A stretch of 64,000 nucleotides of DNA from Arthrobacter sp. Soil736 (GTDB lineage: Bacteria; Actinomycetota; Actinomycetes; Actinomycetales; Micrococcaceae). Position 1 is the first letter of the stretch; each line of letters starts with the position of its first letter. Shown in pieces: positions 16,993 to 25,501 of the stretch. The stretch spans positions 1-64,000 of the forward strand of contig NZ_LMSB01000007.1 in assembly GCF_001428005.1 (NCBI RefSeq), given 5' to 3'. The position numbers and the translations under genes were made by a program. The notes beneath the pieces are model-generated. The model was not told the origin of the DNA and did not search any database. It saw only the letters and a list, made by a program, of their open reading frames with translations.

Positions 16993-19581
16993 CTACGTCC
17001 GTTCCGAAAGGGAGCGTGTCTTTGAGTAGAAGGCCGCGGCGGCGAGCGTGAGTCCGCCAATAAACCACTGCTGCCAGTACATTTGGAGGCCCAGGAACTG
17101 AACCACGGTGTTGGCTTGGATCACGAGGATGGCCCCCATGATGGCGCCGAGGAACGATCCGCGGCCGCCGAAGATGCTGGCACCGCCCAGGACGACAGCT
17201 CCGATGCTCGCCAGCGTGTAGCTGTCACCGATGCTGGCATTTCCGGTTCCTGCCTGGGCCATGAGCATCAGTGAGGCCGGAACGACCAAAACCGAGCAAC
17301 CGACGTAGGCGGCCAGCACGACCAGGTTGGACTTCACACCCACTTTTTTGGCCGTCGCCGGATTCGACCCGACTGCCCTGAGCCTGACCCCGAAGAGGGA
17401 TTTATGGAGGATGACCTCAAGTACGAGGGCAATAACGATCGCTCCGACCAGCATCCAGGGCAGGAATCCCAAGGATGAAGAAACCATGCCGGTGAAGGTC
17501 GGGTCCATGCGTCCTCCGGGAAGGGGCCGCAGAAGATAGGCGAAGCCCTGGAGTGCCGTGAAGGTGACCAATGTGGCAATGAGTGGAGTGATCTTGACTA
17601 TCGTCGTCAGGAACCAGTTGACCACTCCTACGGCGGCCGCAGCGAGCGTGACTATCAAGATGCCTATGGCAATGCCGGCGGGCGATCGGAACTCTGAAAG
17701 TACGAAGGATCCCAGCACCACAAGGAAGCCGGCCAACGGACCCACGGACAGGTCTATGGCGCCGACCATCATGACCAGCTGTTGGGCTATTGCGAAGAAC
17801 GCGAGGATGGCGACGAGCGGCAGAACGAGCCCGAAGTTGCGGGGCGTGAGGTAGAAGCTGCTTTGTGATGCGGCCACGATTCCGAGGACGATGGTGGCGA
17901 TTAGGAGCACGCCTCCCGGCATCAGATCATTCTCAGCCAGCTGCCGCTTCCATTTTTTCTCGGGGCGTTTCGCCTCAGTTGCAACATTGCGGTGCTGGCT
18001 GGCAGTGAGGGCGGCCTCAGTGATCCGACGTTCGGAAACCTCGTCACCGATGAGTTCTTTCGCGGCGTGGCCTCGGGAGAAAACGATGACGCGGTCGCAC
18101 AGCTCTTCGAGTTCGGCGGCTGAAGAGGACAGGACAATAATTGATGCCCCCTCTGCGGCGGCCGTCCGAAGGATTTGGTAGATCTCCCCCCGGGCTCCGA
18201 CGTCGACGCCCTGGGTCGGCTCATCCGCCAACAGAACGGGCGAACCGCCTAGCAGGACGCGGCTCAGGACGACCTTCTGCTGGTTTCCGCCCGAAAGCGT
18301 ATCGATGTCGACGTCAGCCGACGGGGCCTTGACGCGGAGGGCGGCGAACTGTTTGATCACTGACTTCTGTTCGCGCCGGGAGCTGACTATTCCTGCCTTG
18401 GCGAACTGTGTGATCGAGCCGATGGATGCGTTCTCGCGCAGGCTTAGCCGCGAGAAGTTCCCTTCGTTGTGTCTGTCATGCGGCAGGTAGACGATTCCAT
18501 CGCGCGTTGCGTTCGTCGTGCTTCCCAGCCTCACATTGCCACCGTTGACGGTGACCGAACCCTTGCTGCGTGACAGGCCCGCCAAAGCGCGCAGGGCGTC
18601 ACGCTGGCCTTGACCTTCGATGCCGGCGAAGCCCACGATTTCACCTTTGCGGACTTCCAGATTGAGGTCTGAGAACCCGTGTCCGCTCATCCCCTCGATT
18701 TTCAGCTGTACGGGGGCTCCCGGGTCCAGGGTTGTCGCCCTGGCGACTTCCCGGGACTTCTGGTGCCCGACGACGAGGTTGACGATGTCCTGCTCCGTCA
18801 TCTCGCTGGCAGGGAAGGTCCCTTCCAGCGCACCGTCACGAAGTACAGAGATCGTGTTTGCGATCTTCTTCACTTCGTTGATCTTGTGGGAGATGTAGAC
18901 GACCGCCCCTCCTCTCTGAACGACCGCGTCAATCAACTGGAAAAGCTCCTCGACCGCGGCGGGAAGGAGATGTTCCGTCGGTTCGTCCAGAACGACCACT
19001 TTAGGATCCTCCGCCATTGCCCTGGCGATTTCCACGACGAACCGTGCGTCCGGTTTGAGGCTGCCGACGAGGGACCGAGGGTCGATGGAGGCGACGTTCT
19101 TCCAGCCCTCGAGTATTCCTTCGGCCCAACGGACCTGCTCGCTGACAGTTGGACGCAAAGCCTTCGGCATTCCCAGCCGCATGTTCTCGGCCACAGTCAG
19201 ATGGGGAAGCAGGGCAGGCTCTTGGTACACAATGGCCAGTCCCTGTTCGCGGCTCCACTGGGGTGTCGGGGAGTCGGTGGTGGCGCCGCCGATCTGAACG
19301 GAACCCAAGTCGGGTAGAACCGCCCCGGCTGCCACGCCCACAAGGGTCGACTTGCCGGCACCGTTCTCACCGACGAGAGCGTGGACCTTACCCTTTTGGA
19401 CGTCGAGGGAAACGTTTTTCAGAGCGTGGACGCCCGGGTAGCGCTTATCGACGCCCTGCAGACGGAGTACCAACTCGCCGTCGTCTGAGGCGGGGCCTGG
19501 TTCTGTCTGAACCAAGCCTTCGGGATCCTGTTGGATCACTGTCATCTCCTTGTGCACAGTTCCATGGACCGAGGAAGTCAC
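16993..19581 (-). CDS. ABC importer: tandem ATPase fused to permease
   Basis: 862 residues, joining an RbsA-like tandem ATPase (about 40-530) to an RbsC-like permease (about 550-855). NBD1 keeps Walker A (GENGAGKST, 71-79) and Walker B (VVVLDEPTEH), but its ABC signature is lost: where RbsA has LSIGDQQ it reads LKPDARF. NBD2 has a degenerate Walker A (GFAGIEGQGQR) and an intact LSGGNQQK signature. One competent ATP site, Walker A of NBD1 with the signature of NBD2, is therefore expected. The GTG start overlaps the binding-protein stop. The ligand is unknown, and the sugar-like family does not prove a sugar. Confidence 0.93.
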   Translation of the reverse strand: MTSSVHGTVHKEMTVIQQDPEGLVQTEPGPASDDGELVLRLQGVDKRYPGVHALKNVSLDVQKGKVHALVGENGAGKSTLVGVAAGAVLPDLGSVQIGGATTDSPTPQWSREQGLAIVYQEPALLPHLTVAENMRLGMPKALRPTVSEQVRWAEGILEGWKNVASIDPRSLVGSLKPDARFVVEIARAMAEDPKVVVLDEPTEHLLPAAVEELFQLIDAVVQRGGAVVYISHKINEVKKIANTISVLRDGALEGTFPASEMTEQDIVNLVVGHQKSREVARATTLDPGAPVQLKIEGMSGHGFSDLNLEVRKGEIVGFAGIEGQGQRDALRALAGLSRSKGSVTVNGGNVRLGSTTNATRDGIVYLPHDRHNEGNFSRLSLRENASIGSITQFAKAGIVSSRREQKSVIKQFAALRVKAPSADVDIDTLSGGNQQKVVLSRVLLGGSPVLLADEPTQGVDVGARGEIYQILRTAAAEGASIIVLSSSAAELEELCDRVIVFSRGHAAKELIGDEVSERRITEAALTASQHRNVATEAKRPEKKWKRQLAENDLMPGGVLLIATIVLGIVAASQSSFYLTPRNFGLVLPLVAILAFFAIAQQLVMMVGAIDLSVGPLAGFLVVLGSFVLSEFRSPAGIAIGILIVTLAAAAVGVVNWFLTTIVKITPLIATLVTFTALQGFAYLLRPLPGGRMDPTFTGMVSSSLGFLPWMLVGAIVIALVLEVILHKSLFGVRLRAVGSNPATAKKVGVKSNLVVLAAYVGCSVLVVPASLMLMAQAGTGNASIGDSYTLASIGAVVLGGASIFGGRGSFLGAIMGAILVIQANTVVQFLGLQMYWQQWFIGGLTLAAAAFYSKTRSLSERT

Positions 19582-20708
19582 TTGAAGACTGCTTTCAGCT
19601 TCTCCTGCGAGAGGGCGGAGGACAGGTCAGCGTCCGGCGGCAGGTCCTTGTGGCAGGTGGGAAGCTTTCCGTTGGCTGTGTCGATGAAGGTCGGCAGCTT
19701 GAAGAGTTCCGGTTCGTTGTCCGGGAGCTTGTTCAGTGCAGCGAGTGCTTTGCGGCCGGCGATGCGGACCACCGTAGTGGTGCCGTCCAGGGTCAGGAGC
19801 TGGAAGTTGGGGTTCTTGTCCTTTTGCTCCAGCCAGAAGCAGCCGAGTTCGTTGTCCGTCGCGGAGGTGGCGAGGGGAGGAATGGGCCGGTTTGCGTTGA
19901 CCATTGCGCGAAGTCCGCCCAGATCAGCGACGCCGTAGTCGGAGGCCCAGCCATCGATTTTTTCGAACTTCGTGAGCACACCGGACATCGCGCGTTGCAT
20001 GTAGGCCGGGTCCCAGCTTGAGGCGATGGGGTCAGGGGTTGCGATTTTGAATGCGCCGGTCTGATTATTGGTCGCCTGGATTCCCTTGAGGAGTTCCACT
20101 GTTGAGGGGCTCCCGCTGGGGAGGCCGCCGGTGAAGATGACATTGCCTCCGGCAGGGACCTGCGTGGCCAGCCACTTGGCCATGGTGTCGCCTTCGGTCT
20201 TGAAGTCATAGGCAACGTAGCCGTCGTAGTCGGTTCCGACTTTGCCGCCCGGGTCGGCGATGTAGGGGACGACAACGACGCCGGCCTTCTTGGCGTTGGA
20301 GAGTGCGCTCAGCGCCTGGCTGCCGAAGTCGTCGTAGGTGACAATGGCGTCGTAGCCCTGGGCGCTGTACGAGTTGATGGCGGTGATGTATTTCTGCAAA
20401 TCACCGTCGGCCTGGGAATAGTCGACCGTCACGTTCTTGCACGCAGCGAGTTCGTCTTTGAGCTCGGCCTCGGTGATCTTGCGCCAGGAGTTGGCGCCGA
20501 ATCCTGCCACGTGGGCGATTTTGATCGGCCTGTCGCCGCACAGCTGATCGACCGGGAGCGGGTTGCCCCCTGCGTTGGAGGCCGCGCCGGTTGGGCCTCC
20601 AACGGAGGTTGCGTTGGGGCCTTCGACAGTGCAGCCGGTGAAGAGCAAGGCGGTCAGCACTGCGGCGGCCGTCGAAAGGGTCCGCCGGGAAGTTAGCGAG
20701 CATTTCAT
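19578..20708 (-). CDS. ABC substrate-binding lipoprotein 1 (RbsB-like)
   Basis: 376 residues with a lipoprotein signal (TALLFTGC, Cys26). The mature part is a Peripla_BP_4/RbsB-like two-lobed binding protein (IKIAHVAGFGANSWRKITEAELKDEL, GYDAIVTYDDFGSQ, AGVVVVPYIADPGG). It overlaps the ATPase-permease gene by 4 bp and would deliver ligand to it. A paralogue at 42237 is alike along its whole length, so the importer probably has two alternative receptors. AAGGAA lies before ATG 20708. Confidence 0.93.
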   Translation of the reverse strand: MKCSLTSRRTLSTAAAVLTALLFTGCTVEGPNATSVGGPTGAASNAGGNPLPVDQLCGDRPIKIAHVAGFGANSWRKITEAELKDELAACKNVTVDYSQADGDLQKYITAINSYSAQGYDAIVTYDDFGSQALSALSNAKKAGVVVVPYIADPGGKVGTDYDGYVAYDFKTEGDTMAKWLATQVPAGGNVIFTGGLPSGSPSTVELLKGIQATNNQTGAFKIATPDPIASSWDPAYMQRAMSGVLTKFEKIDGWASDYGVADLGGLRAMVNANRPIPPLATSATDNELGCFWLEQKDKNPNFQLLTLDGTTTVVRIAGRKALAALNKLPDNEPELFKLPTFIDTANGKLPTCHKDLPPDADLSSALSQEKLKAVFK

Positions 20709-20803
20709 GATGGTTCCTTAGAGGGAGAATCTGTGTGACGCGGACGCACCGTTGCTGTCCACGGCCTCGCGCCGCGAGGGCGGCGCGGAATATCAGAGGT
20801 GCC

Positions 20804-21331
20804 TTAGTTCCGGAACTGCTGTTCGACCCAGCCTTTGTCCCAGTTAGAGACCTGGTGAGTGCGGCCGATCAGTTCCTCGAAGAACCATTTGCCGTCCCGT
20901 TTGACGAACTTGTCCGAATAGGTGACGGTGAGCACGACGGCGTCCTTCTTGTCGGAATCGTCTGTTTGCTCGATAGTGCACAGGCAAAGCAGGTAGAAGG
21001 TGCCTGTCGCATGCGTGCCGTCCTCTGAAACCACGATGTTGGGCGCCATCACGAAATGCAGGGCCCACGAGATCCTCTCGGACAGAGCGGCAAAGTGGTC
21101 TCGAATTTCGTCGCGGCCTACCAGGGTGGCCCCTTCGCCATCGACGATCCACCGGCCGTCTTCAACAAAGAGGGCAGCGATGCCGTCCGGGTTGTAGGAG
21201 TCGTCGCAGTAGCCGGCGTATGTGTACTTGAGCTTCTCGATTGCTTGCACATCCTCGAGTCGCGTGAGTCGCCGGCTAAGCTCCTCAAGCGTTGCGGTGG
21301 GACTGCGATCTTCATTGATTTCAATAGACAT
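20804..21331 (-). CDS. SnoaL-like (NTF2-fold) protein
   Basis: 175 residues from ATG 21331, chosen over an upstream start because AGAGG precedes it and the upstream 17 codons are unlike the family. LEELSRRLTRLEDVQAIEKLKYTYAGYCDDSYNPDGIAALFVEDG is a typical SnoaL_4/NTF2 opening that resembles scytalone-dehydratase-like and ring-hydroxylase beta-type folds. It is the first gene of the importer operon, behind operator site d. The function is unknown. It is one of four NTF2-fold proteins in the island. Confidence 0.75.
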   Translation of the reverse strand: MSIEINEDRSPTATLEELSRRLTRLEDVQAIEKLKYTYAGYCDDSYNPDGIAALFVEDGRWIVDGEGATLVGRDEIRDHFAALSERISWALHFVMAPNIVVSEDGTHATGTFYLLCLCTIEQTDDSDKKDAVVLTVTYSDKFVKRDGKWFFEELIGRTHQVSNWDKGWVEQQFRN

Positions 21332-21426
21332 TTCAGGGCCTCTTCTGTCTGAGACATAAATGACGTCTCGGGGCTGCTTCATTGCGGCTCATGCGCCGAC
21401 GGACTACCTCGGCAGGCTGGTTCAAT

Positions 21427-21465
21427 ACGAACATACACTAGTTTGCTGTGATGCACACCACTTGT
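21427..21465 (-). promoter_or_regulatory. Importer-operon promoter with TetR-type operator (site d)
   Basis: ACGAACATACACTAGTTT at 21427-21444. On the minus strand a TTGACA (-35) lies upstream at about 21462-21467. The 18-bp operator is identical to the one at 42031-42048, which precedes the second binding-protein gene. It controls the NTF2-fold gene and probably the entire transporter/F420-oxidoreductase operon downstream. Confidence 0.7.
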
Positions 21466-21558
21466 CAATGCATTTACGGGAAATTGGTTTTGTGTCTTTT
21501 TTGATTCAAAACAGTCCAGACTCACGCCCCTGGGAAAGGGCACGCAAAAACCCCACAA

Positions 21559-21735
21559 GTGAACCAGACGATTACTTGGGGGTCCGTTGATAGGGCGTTT
21601 GCGGAGGTGAAATACGCGCTGGATGGCGCCGGGATCAATCCAACTCTGCACGGAGACGCCGCGAAGGCGGTTCCATCGCAGACAGTTGCAAAGCCGTCGC
21701 AGCTGGGCTACATAGTCAAATCCCGGCAAAAGTAA
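21559..21735 (+). CDS. Possible small ORF, low support
   Basis: A GTG-started frame of 58 codons reads VNQTITWGSVDRAFAEVKYA and continues to GYIVKSRQK and a stop. The composition is protein-like, but there is no ribosome site and no family I recognise. It may be a gene fragment. The rest of 21332-21960 holds the site d promoter and a terminator and nothing else that I can see. Confidence 0.2.
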   Translation: MNQTITWGSVDRAFAEVKYALDGAGINPTLHGDAAKAVPSQTVAKPSQLGYIVKSRQK

Positions 21736-21920
21736 TTAGCCGGTGATCAAATCATCTCCCCGGCAAGGATTTAGGAAGATCTAGGGATATCAAACAGTTC
21801 GCTCACCGAATGCAGCCGCAATTTCGAAATGCCACTTATCGGCTCAGGCTATACCTGTATATGTCGTTCTTTATGAGTCCGATTCAATTTTCATCAATAG
21901 TTGTCGATAATGCCCGCGCT

Positions 21921-21954
21921 CGGCTGGCCAGCCCTCTGCAGGACCAGCCAGCCG
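21921..21954. terminator. Stem-loop after the aldehyde dehydrogenase
   Basis: CGGCTGGC / GCCAGCCG with an 18-nt loop that can pair partly inside. It begins 7 bp beyond the minus-strand aldehyde dehydrogenase stop. Confidence 0.45.
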
Positions 21955-21960
21955 TGTCGC

Positions 21961-23442
21961 CTAGTCGCCGGTAATGGTCTCGATGCCGGCCGAGTTCGTG
22001 GACAAGGGATTGGTGAGGATCCCCCGCATCACGATGCTCTTGATCTGCGTGAGCTCCTCGAGCGTGTACAGGAAGCCTTCCCGTCCGATGCCACTCTTCT
22101 TGTAGCCACCGAACGCACTGCCGTCGGGGCGGTAGCAGTTGCCACCGTTGATCGAGACCATTCCCGTCTGCATGCGACCGGCAGCGTAGAACGCCTTGTG
22201 GAAGTCGGTCGAGAATACGGCGCCGCCGAGGCCAAAGGAGGACGCATTGGCAATGTCAATCGCTTCGTCGATCCCGCGGAAAGGCATGAGCGCGAATACC
22301 GGCCCGAAGATCTCGTCATCGGTTGCAATCCCCACCTCCCTGGTAATTTCAAGGATCGTGGGTTCGATGAAGGCACCATCGCGCTTGCCCCCGAGTCGGA
22401 CCGTTGCACCTTCCGAGACCGCCTGCTGAATCTGGTTCTCGACGTCCTTGGCAGCCCGTTCGTTGATGAGGGGGCCGATTTCGGTGGACGGGTCGGTTGG
22501 ATCACCAGCCTTCTTGCCCTGGACCTGCTCCGTCAGCTTTTCGAGGAACTCGCTGTAGCGGGATTCCTCGACCAAGATCCGCTTGGTCGCAACGCAGACC
22601 TGTCCATTCCCATAGAGCCGGCCGATTGCCGCATGCTGAACCGCCAGATCAATGTCCGCGTCTTCGCAGACGATGAAGGCATCGTTGCCGTTGAGCTCCA
22701 GGAAGGTGCGGACGACGTTGCGGGCGGTATTCTCGCCGATCATCTCGCCCACCTTCGTGCTTCCGGTGAAGCTCAGTCCGTTGATCAGCGGACTCCGGGA
22801 CAGGTAGTCCCCTGTCACGGATCCTGACCCGGTGACGATCTGGAGCGTGTTTCCCGGAACGCCTGCCTCCAGAAGCAGTTCTGTCATTCGAATACAGGTC
22901 AGCGAGTCGTCCTGCGGCGGCTTGACGATCACGGCATTTCCGCCAGCGAGAGCTGCGCCGACTTTTTGCGCATAGAGTTCGGCGGGAAAATTGAAGGCCA
23001 GGATCGCCGCAATGACCCCCAGGGGTTCACGCTTGGTGATCAGGAGGTCGCCTTCGAGGCCTGGCTGTATGTCCAACGGAATGGACTGGCCAAAAATCCG
23101 CTTGGATTCTTCAGCGAACCCTTCAAAGATTCGGGCGGCAGTTTCCAGCTCGTTCCGGGAGTGCGCGAGAATCTTGCCGCTCTCCCCGGCGAGCAGTATC
23201 GAAAGTTCTTCGATGTTCTGGCGCAGTGCTGCGACGAACTTTGTGAGGATCGCCGAGCGCTGATGCGCCGGTGTTTCGGCCCAGATCTTCGCACCCTCCT
23301 GCGCATGCTCGAGGGCCTCCTGAATATCCTCCACCGAGGCCGAGGGGATGGTGTCGATCACCTCGTTGGTGGCGACATTTAGGGTTTCAGAGAAGCTGCC
23401 ACCGCGGGCGTCGCGCTTCTCTCCATTGATAAGCATCTTCAT
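21961..23442 (-). CDS. NAD(P)-dependent aldehyde dehydrogenase
   Basis: 493-residue ALDH-superfamily enzyme oxidising an aldehyde to the acid. The catalytic Cys283 (GNGQVCVATKR) and general base Glu249 (LELNGND) are 34 residues apart, as in active ALDHs. AAILAFNFPAELYAQKVGAALAGGNAVIVKPP and FTGSTKVG form the cofactor site. The fingerprint is ELNGND instead of the common ELGGK or ELGGND. The gene follows the alcohol dehydrogenase by 50 bp in one operon, so it probably oxidises that enzyme's product. The acid would then go to one of the CoA ligases at 30.8 and 36.4 kb. Confidence 0.93.
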   Translation of the reverse strand: MKMLINGEKRDARGGSFSETLNVATNEVIDTIPSASVEDIQEALEHAQEGAKIWAETPAHQRSAILTKFVAALRQNIEELSILLAGESGKILAHSRNELETAARIFEGFAEESKRIFGQSIPLDIQPGLEGDLLITKREPLGVIAAILAFNFPAELYAQKVGAALAGGNAVIVKPPQDDSLTCIRMTELLLEAGVPGNTLQIVTGSGSVTGDYLSRSPLINGLSFTGSTKVGEMIGENTARNVVRTFLELNGNDAFIVCEDADIDLAVQHAAIGRLYGNGQVCVATKRILVEESRYSEFLEKLTEQVQGKKAGDPTDPSTEIGPLINERAAKDVENQIQQAVSEGATVRLGGKRDGAFIEPTILEITREVGIATDDEIFGPVFALMPFRGIDEAIDIANASSFGLGGAVFSTDFHKAFYAAGRMQTGMVSINGGNCYRPDGSAFGGYKKSGIGREGFLYTLEELTQIKSIVMRGILTNPLSTNSAGIETITGD

Positions 23443-23491
23443 TGTCAGAGCCTTTCACCAGTTCAGGAATATCGTTGTGCGTTTGGGGTTG

Positions 23492-24544
23492 TTACCAGCG
23501 GTTGAGGACGCTGATGCCGCTGCCTTTGAAATCACCCATGGAGGAGATGATGTTGCCGGCCTCTTCAAGGCCGACCCGGTTTGTGATCATGCTGCCGGGA
23601 TTGAGCACCCCCCGCTCGACCATGCGCATCATGTCCGGGTAGCGGGAGACTGGCATGTTTGCGGATCCCACGATCGACAGCTCCTGGAGGACGATGCTGT
23701 CAATGGGCAGGGCGATCATGCCCTTTTCTTCCTTTGATGTGAGCCCGACTTGTAGCAGGCGCCCTCGTTTGCGCAGGCTATTGACGGCCGCCTGGCAGGT
23801 TATGGAAATACCAAGTGCGTCCACGGCCACGTGGACTCCGCCCTGAGTGAGTTCGCGGATCGCCGCGACGGGATCTTCGTTCCGTCCGTTGACGGTGGCG
23901 ACAGCACCGAGGGACTTCGCCAGGGTCAGGGAGTCTTCGTTGATGTCCACGGCAATTACGTTGGCGCCCATCGCCGAGGCAATGTGGATTGCCGACAGGC
24001 CCAGGCCTCCGCAACCGTGGACGGACACCCACTCCCCCGGCTTGACACTGACCTGGTCCACGATGCCGTGGAATGCGGTCATGAACCGGCATCCCAGACC
24101 AGCGGCGGCGTCGAAGTCGACATTGTCCGGGAGACGGACCAGATTGCGGTCGGCGTCGGGGACCTGCACGAAGCGACCGTATCCACCCCAGTAGTTGGTG
24201 CCGGCGAAGGAGACGTTTTCGCAGATGTTGTTGTGTCCGGCGAGGCAGTACTCACAATGTCCGCAGCCGTGAGCATGGGGAACGACTACACGGTCGCCCT
24301 TCTTGTACCGCGAGACTTCGGAGCCGACCTCTTCGATGACGCCCGCGAACTCGTGGCCCATCACATGCGGAAGATCCAACTTCAGGCCCAGCCAGTCCCA
24401 GTCACCCATCCAGAGGTGCCAGTCGCTTCGACAAATACCGTTGGCTTCGACCCTGATGATGACGCCCTTGGCCGTCAGCTCGGGCTCCGGGACATCCAGC
24501 ACTTCGAGTTCTTTGCCGAATCCTGTAAGTACTAACGCTTTCAT
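23492..24544 (-). CDS. Zinc-dependent alcohol dehydrogenase (MDR)
   Basis: 350-residue medium-chain dehydrogenase. Catalytic zinc ligands are Cys38 (GICRSDWH), His64 and Glu65 (MGHEF), and the structural zinc loop is Cys94/97/100/108 (CGHCEYC...C). The Rossmann site is GCGGLGLSAIHIASAMGANVIAVDI, with Asp suggesting NAD. SDWHLWMGDWDW resembles aromatic or terpene alcohol dehydrogenases. It is first in an operon with the aldehyde dehydrogenase and starts 52 bp downstream of operator site b, whose promoter matches the F420-operon promoter. Confidence 0.93.
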   Translation of the reverse strand: MKALVLTGFGKELEVLDVPEPELTAKGVIIRVEANGICRSDWHLWMGDWDWLGLKLDLPHVMGHEFAGVIEEVGSEVSRYKKGDRVVVPHAHGCGHCEYCLAGHNNICENVSFAGTNYWGGYGRFVQVPDADRNLVRLPDNVDFDAAAGLGCRFMTAFHGIVDQVSVKPGEWVSVHGCGGLGLSAIHIASAMGANVIAVDINEDSLTLAKSLGAVATVNGRNEDPVAAIRELTQGGVHVAVDALGISITCQAAVNSLRKRGRLLQVGLTSKEEKGMIALPIDSIVLQELSIVGSANMPVSRYPDMMRMVERGVLNPGSMITNRVGLEEAGNIISSMGDFKGSGISVLNRW

Positions 24545-24595
24545 GTTTCTCCATCCGTGGCCGCAACAGCCAGATCATCCTTGATCGCAATCGAG

Positions 24596-24652
24596 ACGAA
24601 CAATCGCTTGTTCTTGCTATTTCAATGTTACCTATGTCTCACTCGCTGTCAA
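24596..24652 (-). promoter_or_regulatory. ADH/ALDH promoter with TetR-type operator (site b)
   Basis: On the minus strand: TTGACA (24652-24647), 16-bp spacer containing GTGAGAC, TAACAT (24630-24625), then operator GAACAAGCGATTGTTCGT (24613-24596 on that strand). The arrangement and the 18-bp operator match those in front of fbiA, so alcohol oxidation and F420 synthesis should respond to the same signal. Confidence 0.75.
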
Positions 24653-24798
24653 TCGGGACTAACCGTGACTTTGGGGCTGCCGCCAGGCTTCTTCATGAAA
24701 GGGCCAATCCGCTCTTTCAAATGCCGGGACCATGGACCAATTGACTGGCGCATGTTCGGGCGTCTCTCTGGTTCGAACGTCCCTGTATCGTTGAACTC

Positions 24799-24830
24799 AA
24801 CATAACCCTTCACATGAATGTGAAGGTCAA
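24799..24830 (-). promoter_or_regulatory. MerR-type promoter/operator, copy 2
   Basis: CCTTCACAT-GA-ATGTGAAGG (24807-24826), read on the minus strand between TTGACC (24830-24825) and TATGTT (24804-24799), 20 bp apart. It is nearly identical to the box at 2935-2966. It lies beside the MerR gene but points away from it, towards the alcohol dehydrogenase. No intact gene lies in the 250 bp before that gene's own promoter, only a 34-codon frame, so the box may add a second input to the ADH/ALDH operon or control merR. Confidence 0.6.
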
Positions 24831-24881
24831 GCCGACGGCTCGTGGCTTCACCCAACTGGGATGCCGCCCAACGAAAGAAAC

Positions 24882-25286
24882 ATGATGAAGATTGGTGACC
24901 TGGCCGAGGCGACAGGCGTCTCGACGCGGCTACTGCGCTACTACGAAGAGCAGGGTCTGCTGCACCCTGACCGCTCGGCCAACGGCTATCGGAGCTATCC
25001 GTACGGCGCAGTGGAAATCGTTAAGCAGATCCGGGCACTCCTTCACGCTGGCCTACCCACCGAGGTCATTCGGTGTGCCTTGCCTTGCCTGGACGGTCAC
25101 CACATTGATGTTTCGGAGGAGCCCGACGGCCCACTCGCCACCCGCCTGCGTGAAGAAGTAGCCAACATCGACGAACGAATCCGTTCCCTCACCCGCCACC
25201 GGAACATGATCAGCGAATACCTGGCTCCGCTCAATCACCCCCGCGCATCCTCAAAGCTCTCAGGTCCCGTCCGCGATCTGCCCTAG
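24882..25286 (+). CDS. MerR-family regulator
   Basis: 134 residues. The winged-helix opening MKIGDLAEATGVSTRLLRYYEEQGLLHPDRSANGYRSY is classical MerR, followed by a dimerisation helix (LREEVANIDERIRSLTRHRNMISEY). There is no obvious metal-binding Cys set: the single pair-like Cys (RCALPCLDGHH) is in the position used for generic ligands. I prefer ATG 24882 to the upstream ATG at 24861, because the HTH opens here. The likely targets are the two matching boxes at 2.94 and 24.8 kb. The ligand is unknown. Confidence 0.88.
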   Translation: MMKIGDLAEATGVSTRLLRYYEEQGLLHPDRSANGYRSYPYGAVEIVKQIRALLHAGLPTEVIRCALPCLDGHHIDVSEEPDGPLATRLREEVANIDERIRSLTRHRNMISEYLAPLNHPRASSKLSGPVRDLP

Positions 25287-25501
25287 CGCGCCGTTCGCGG
25301 CCCGATTCCGCTGGGTCCTCCCCCGGCGCGCCGCGCAAGAAATTCGATGCGAGACAGCGGGCTTGGGGACGCTGGCATCACTGGGCACACAAACGTAGCG
25401 TCAATTCACAGACTGTGCAGGGACCAGCGCGGAAACGGGGATCCGCGCGACACACCGCCGGGTGCTGAGCGGTTTGAAGTCAATCCTTTGAAGGAGCAGG
25501 G

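Noticed and set aside
19149..20021. 290-codon plus-strand open frame
   Set aside because: Antisense to the ABC fusion and binding-protein genes; no ribosome site or family similarity.
24649..24855. Short minus-strand frame beneath MerR box 2
   Set aside because: It crosses the promoter elements and has no ribosome site; kept only as a comment on the box.
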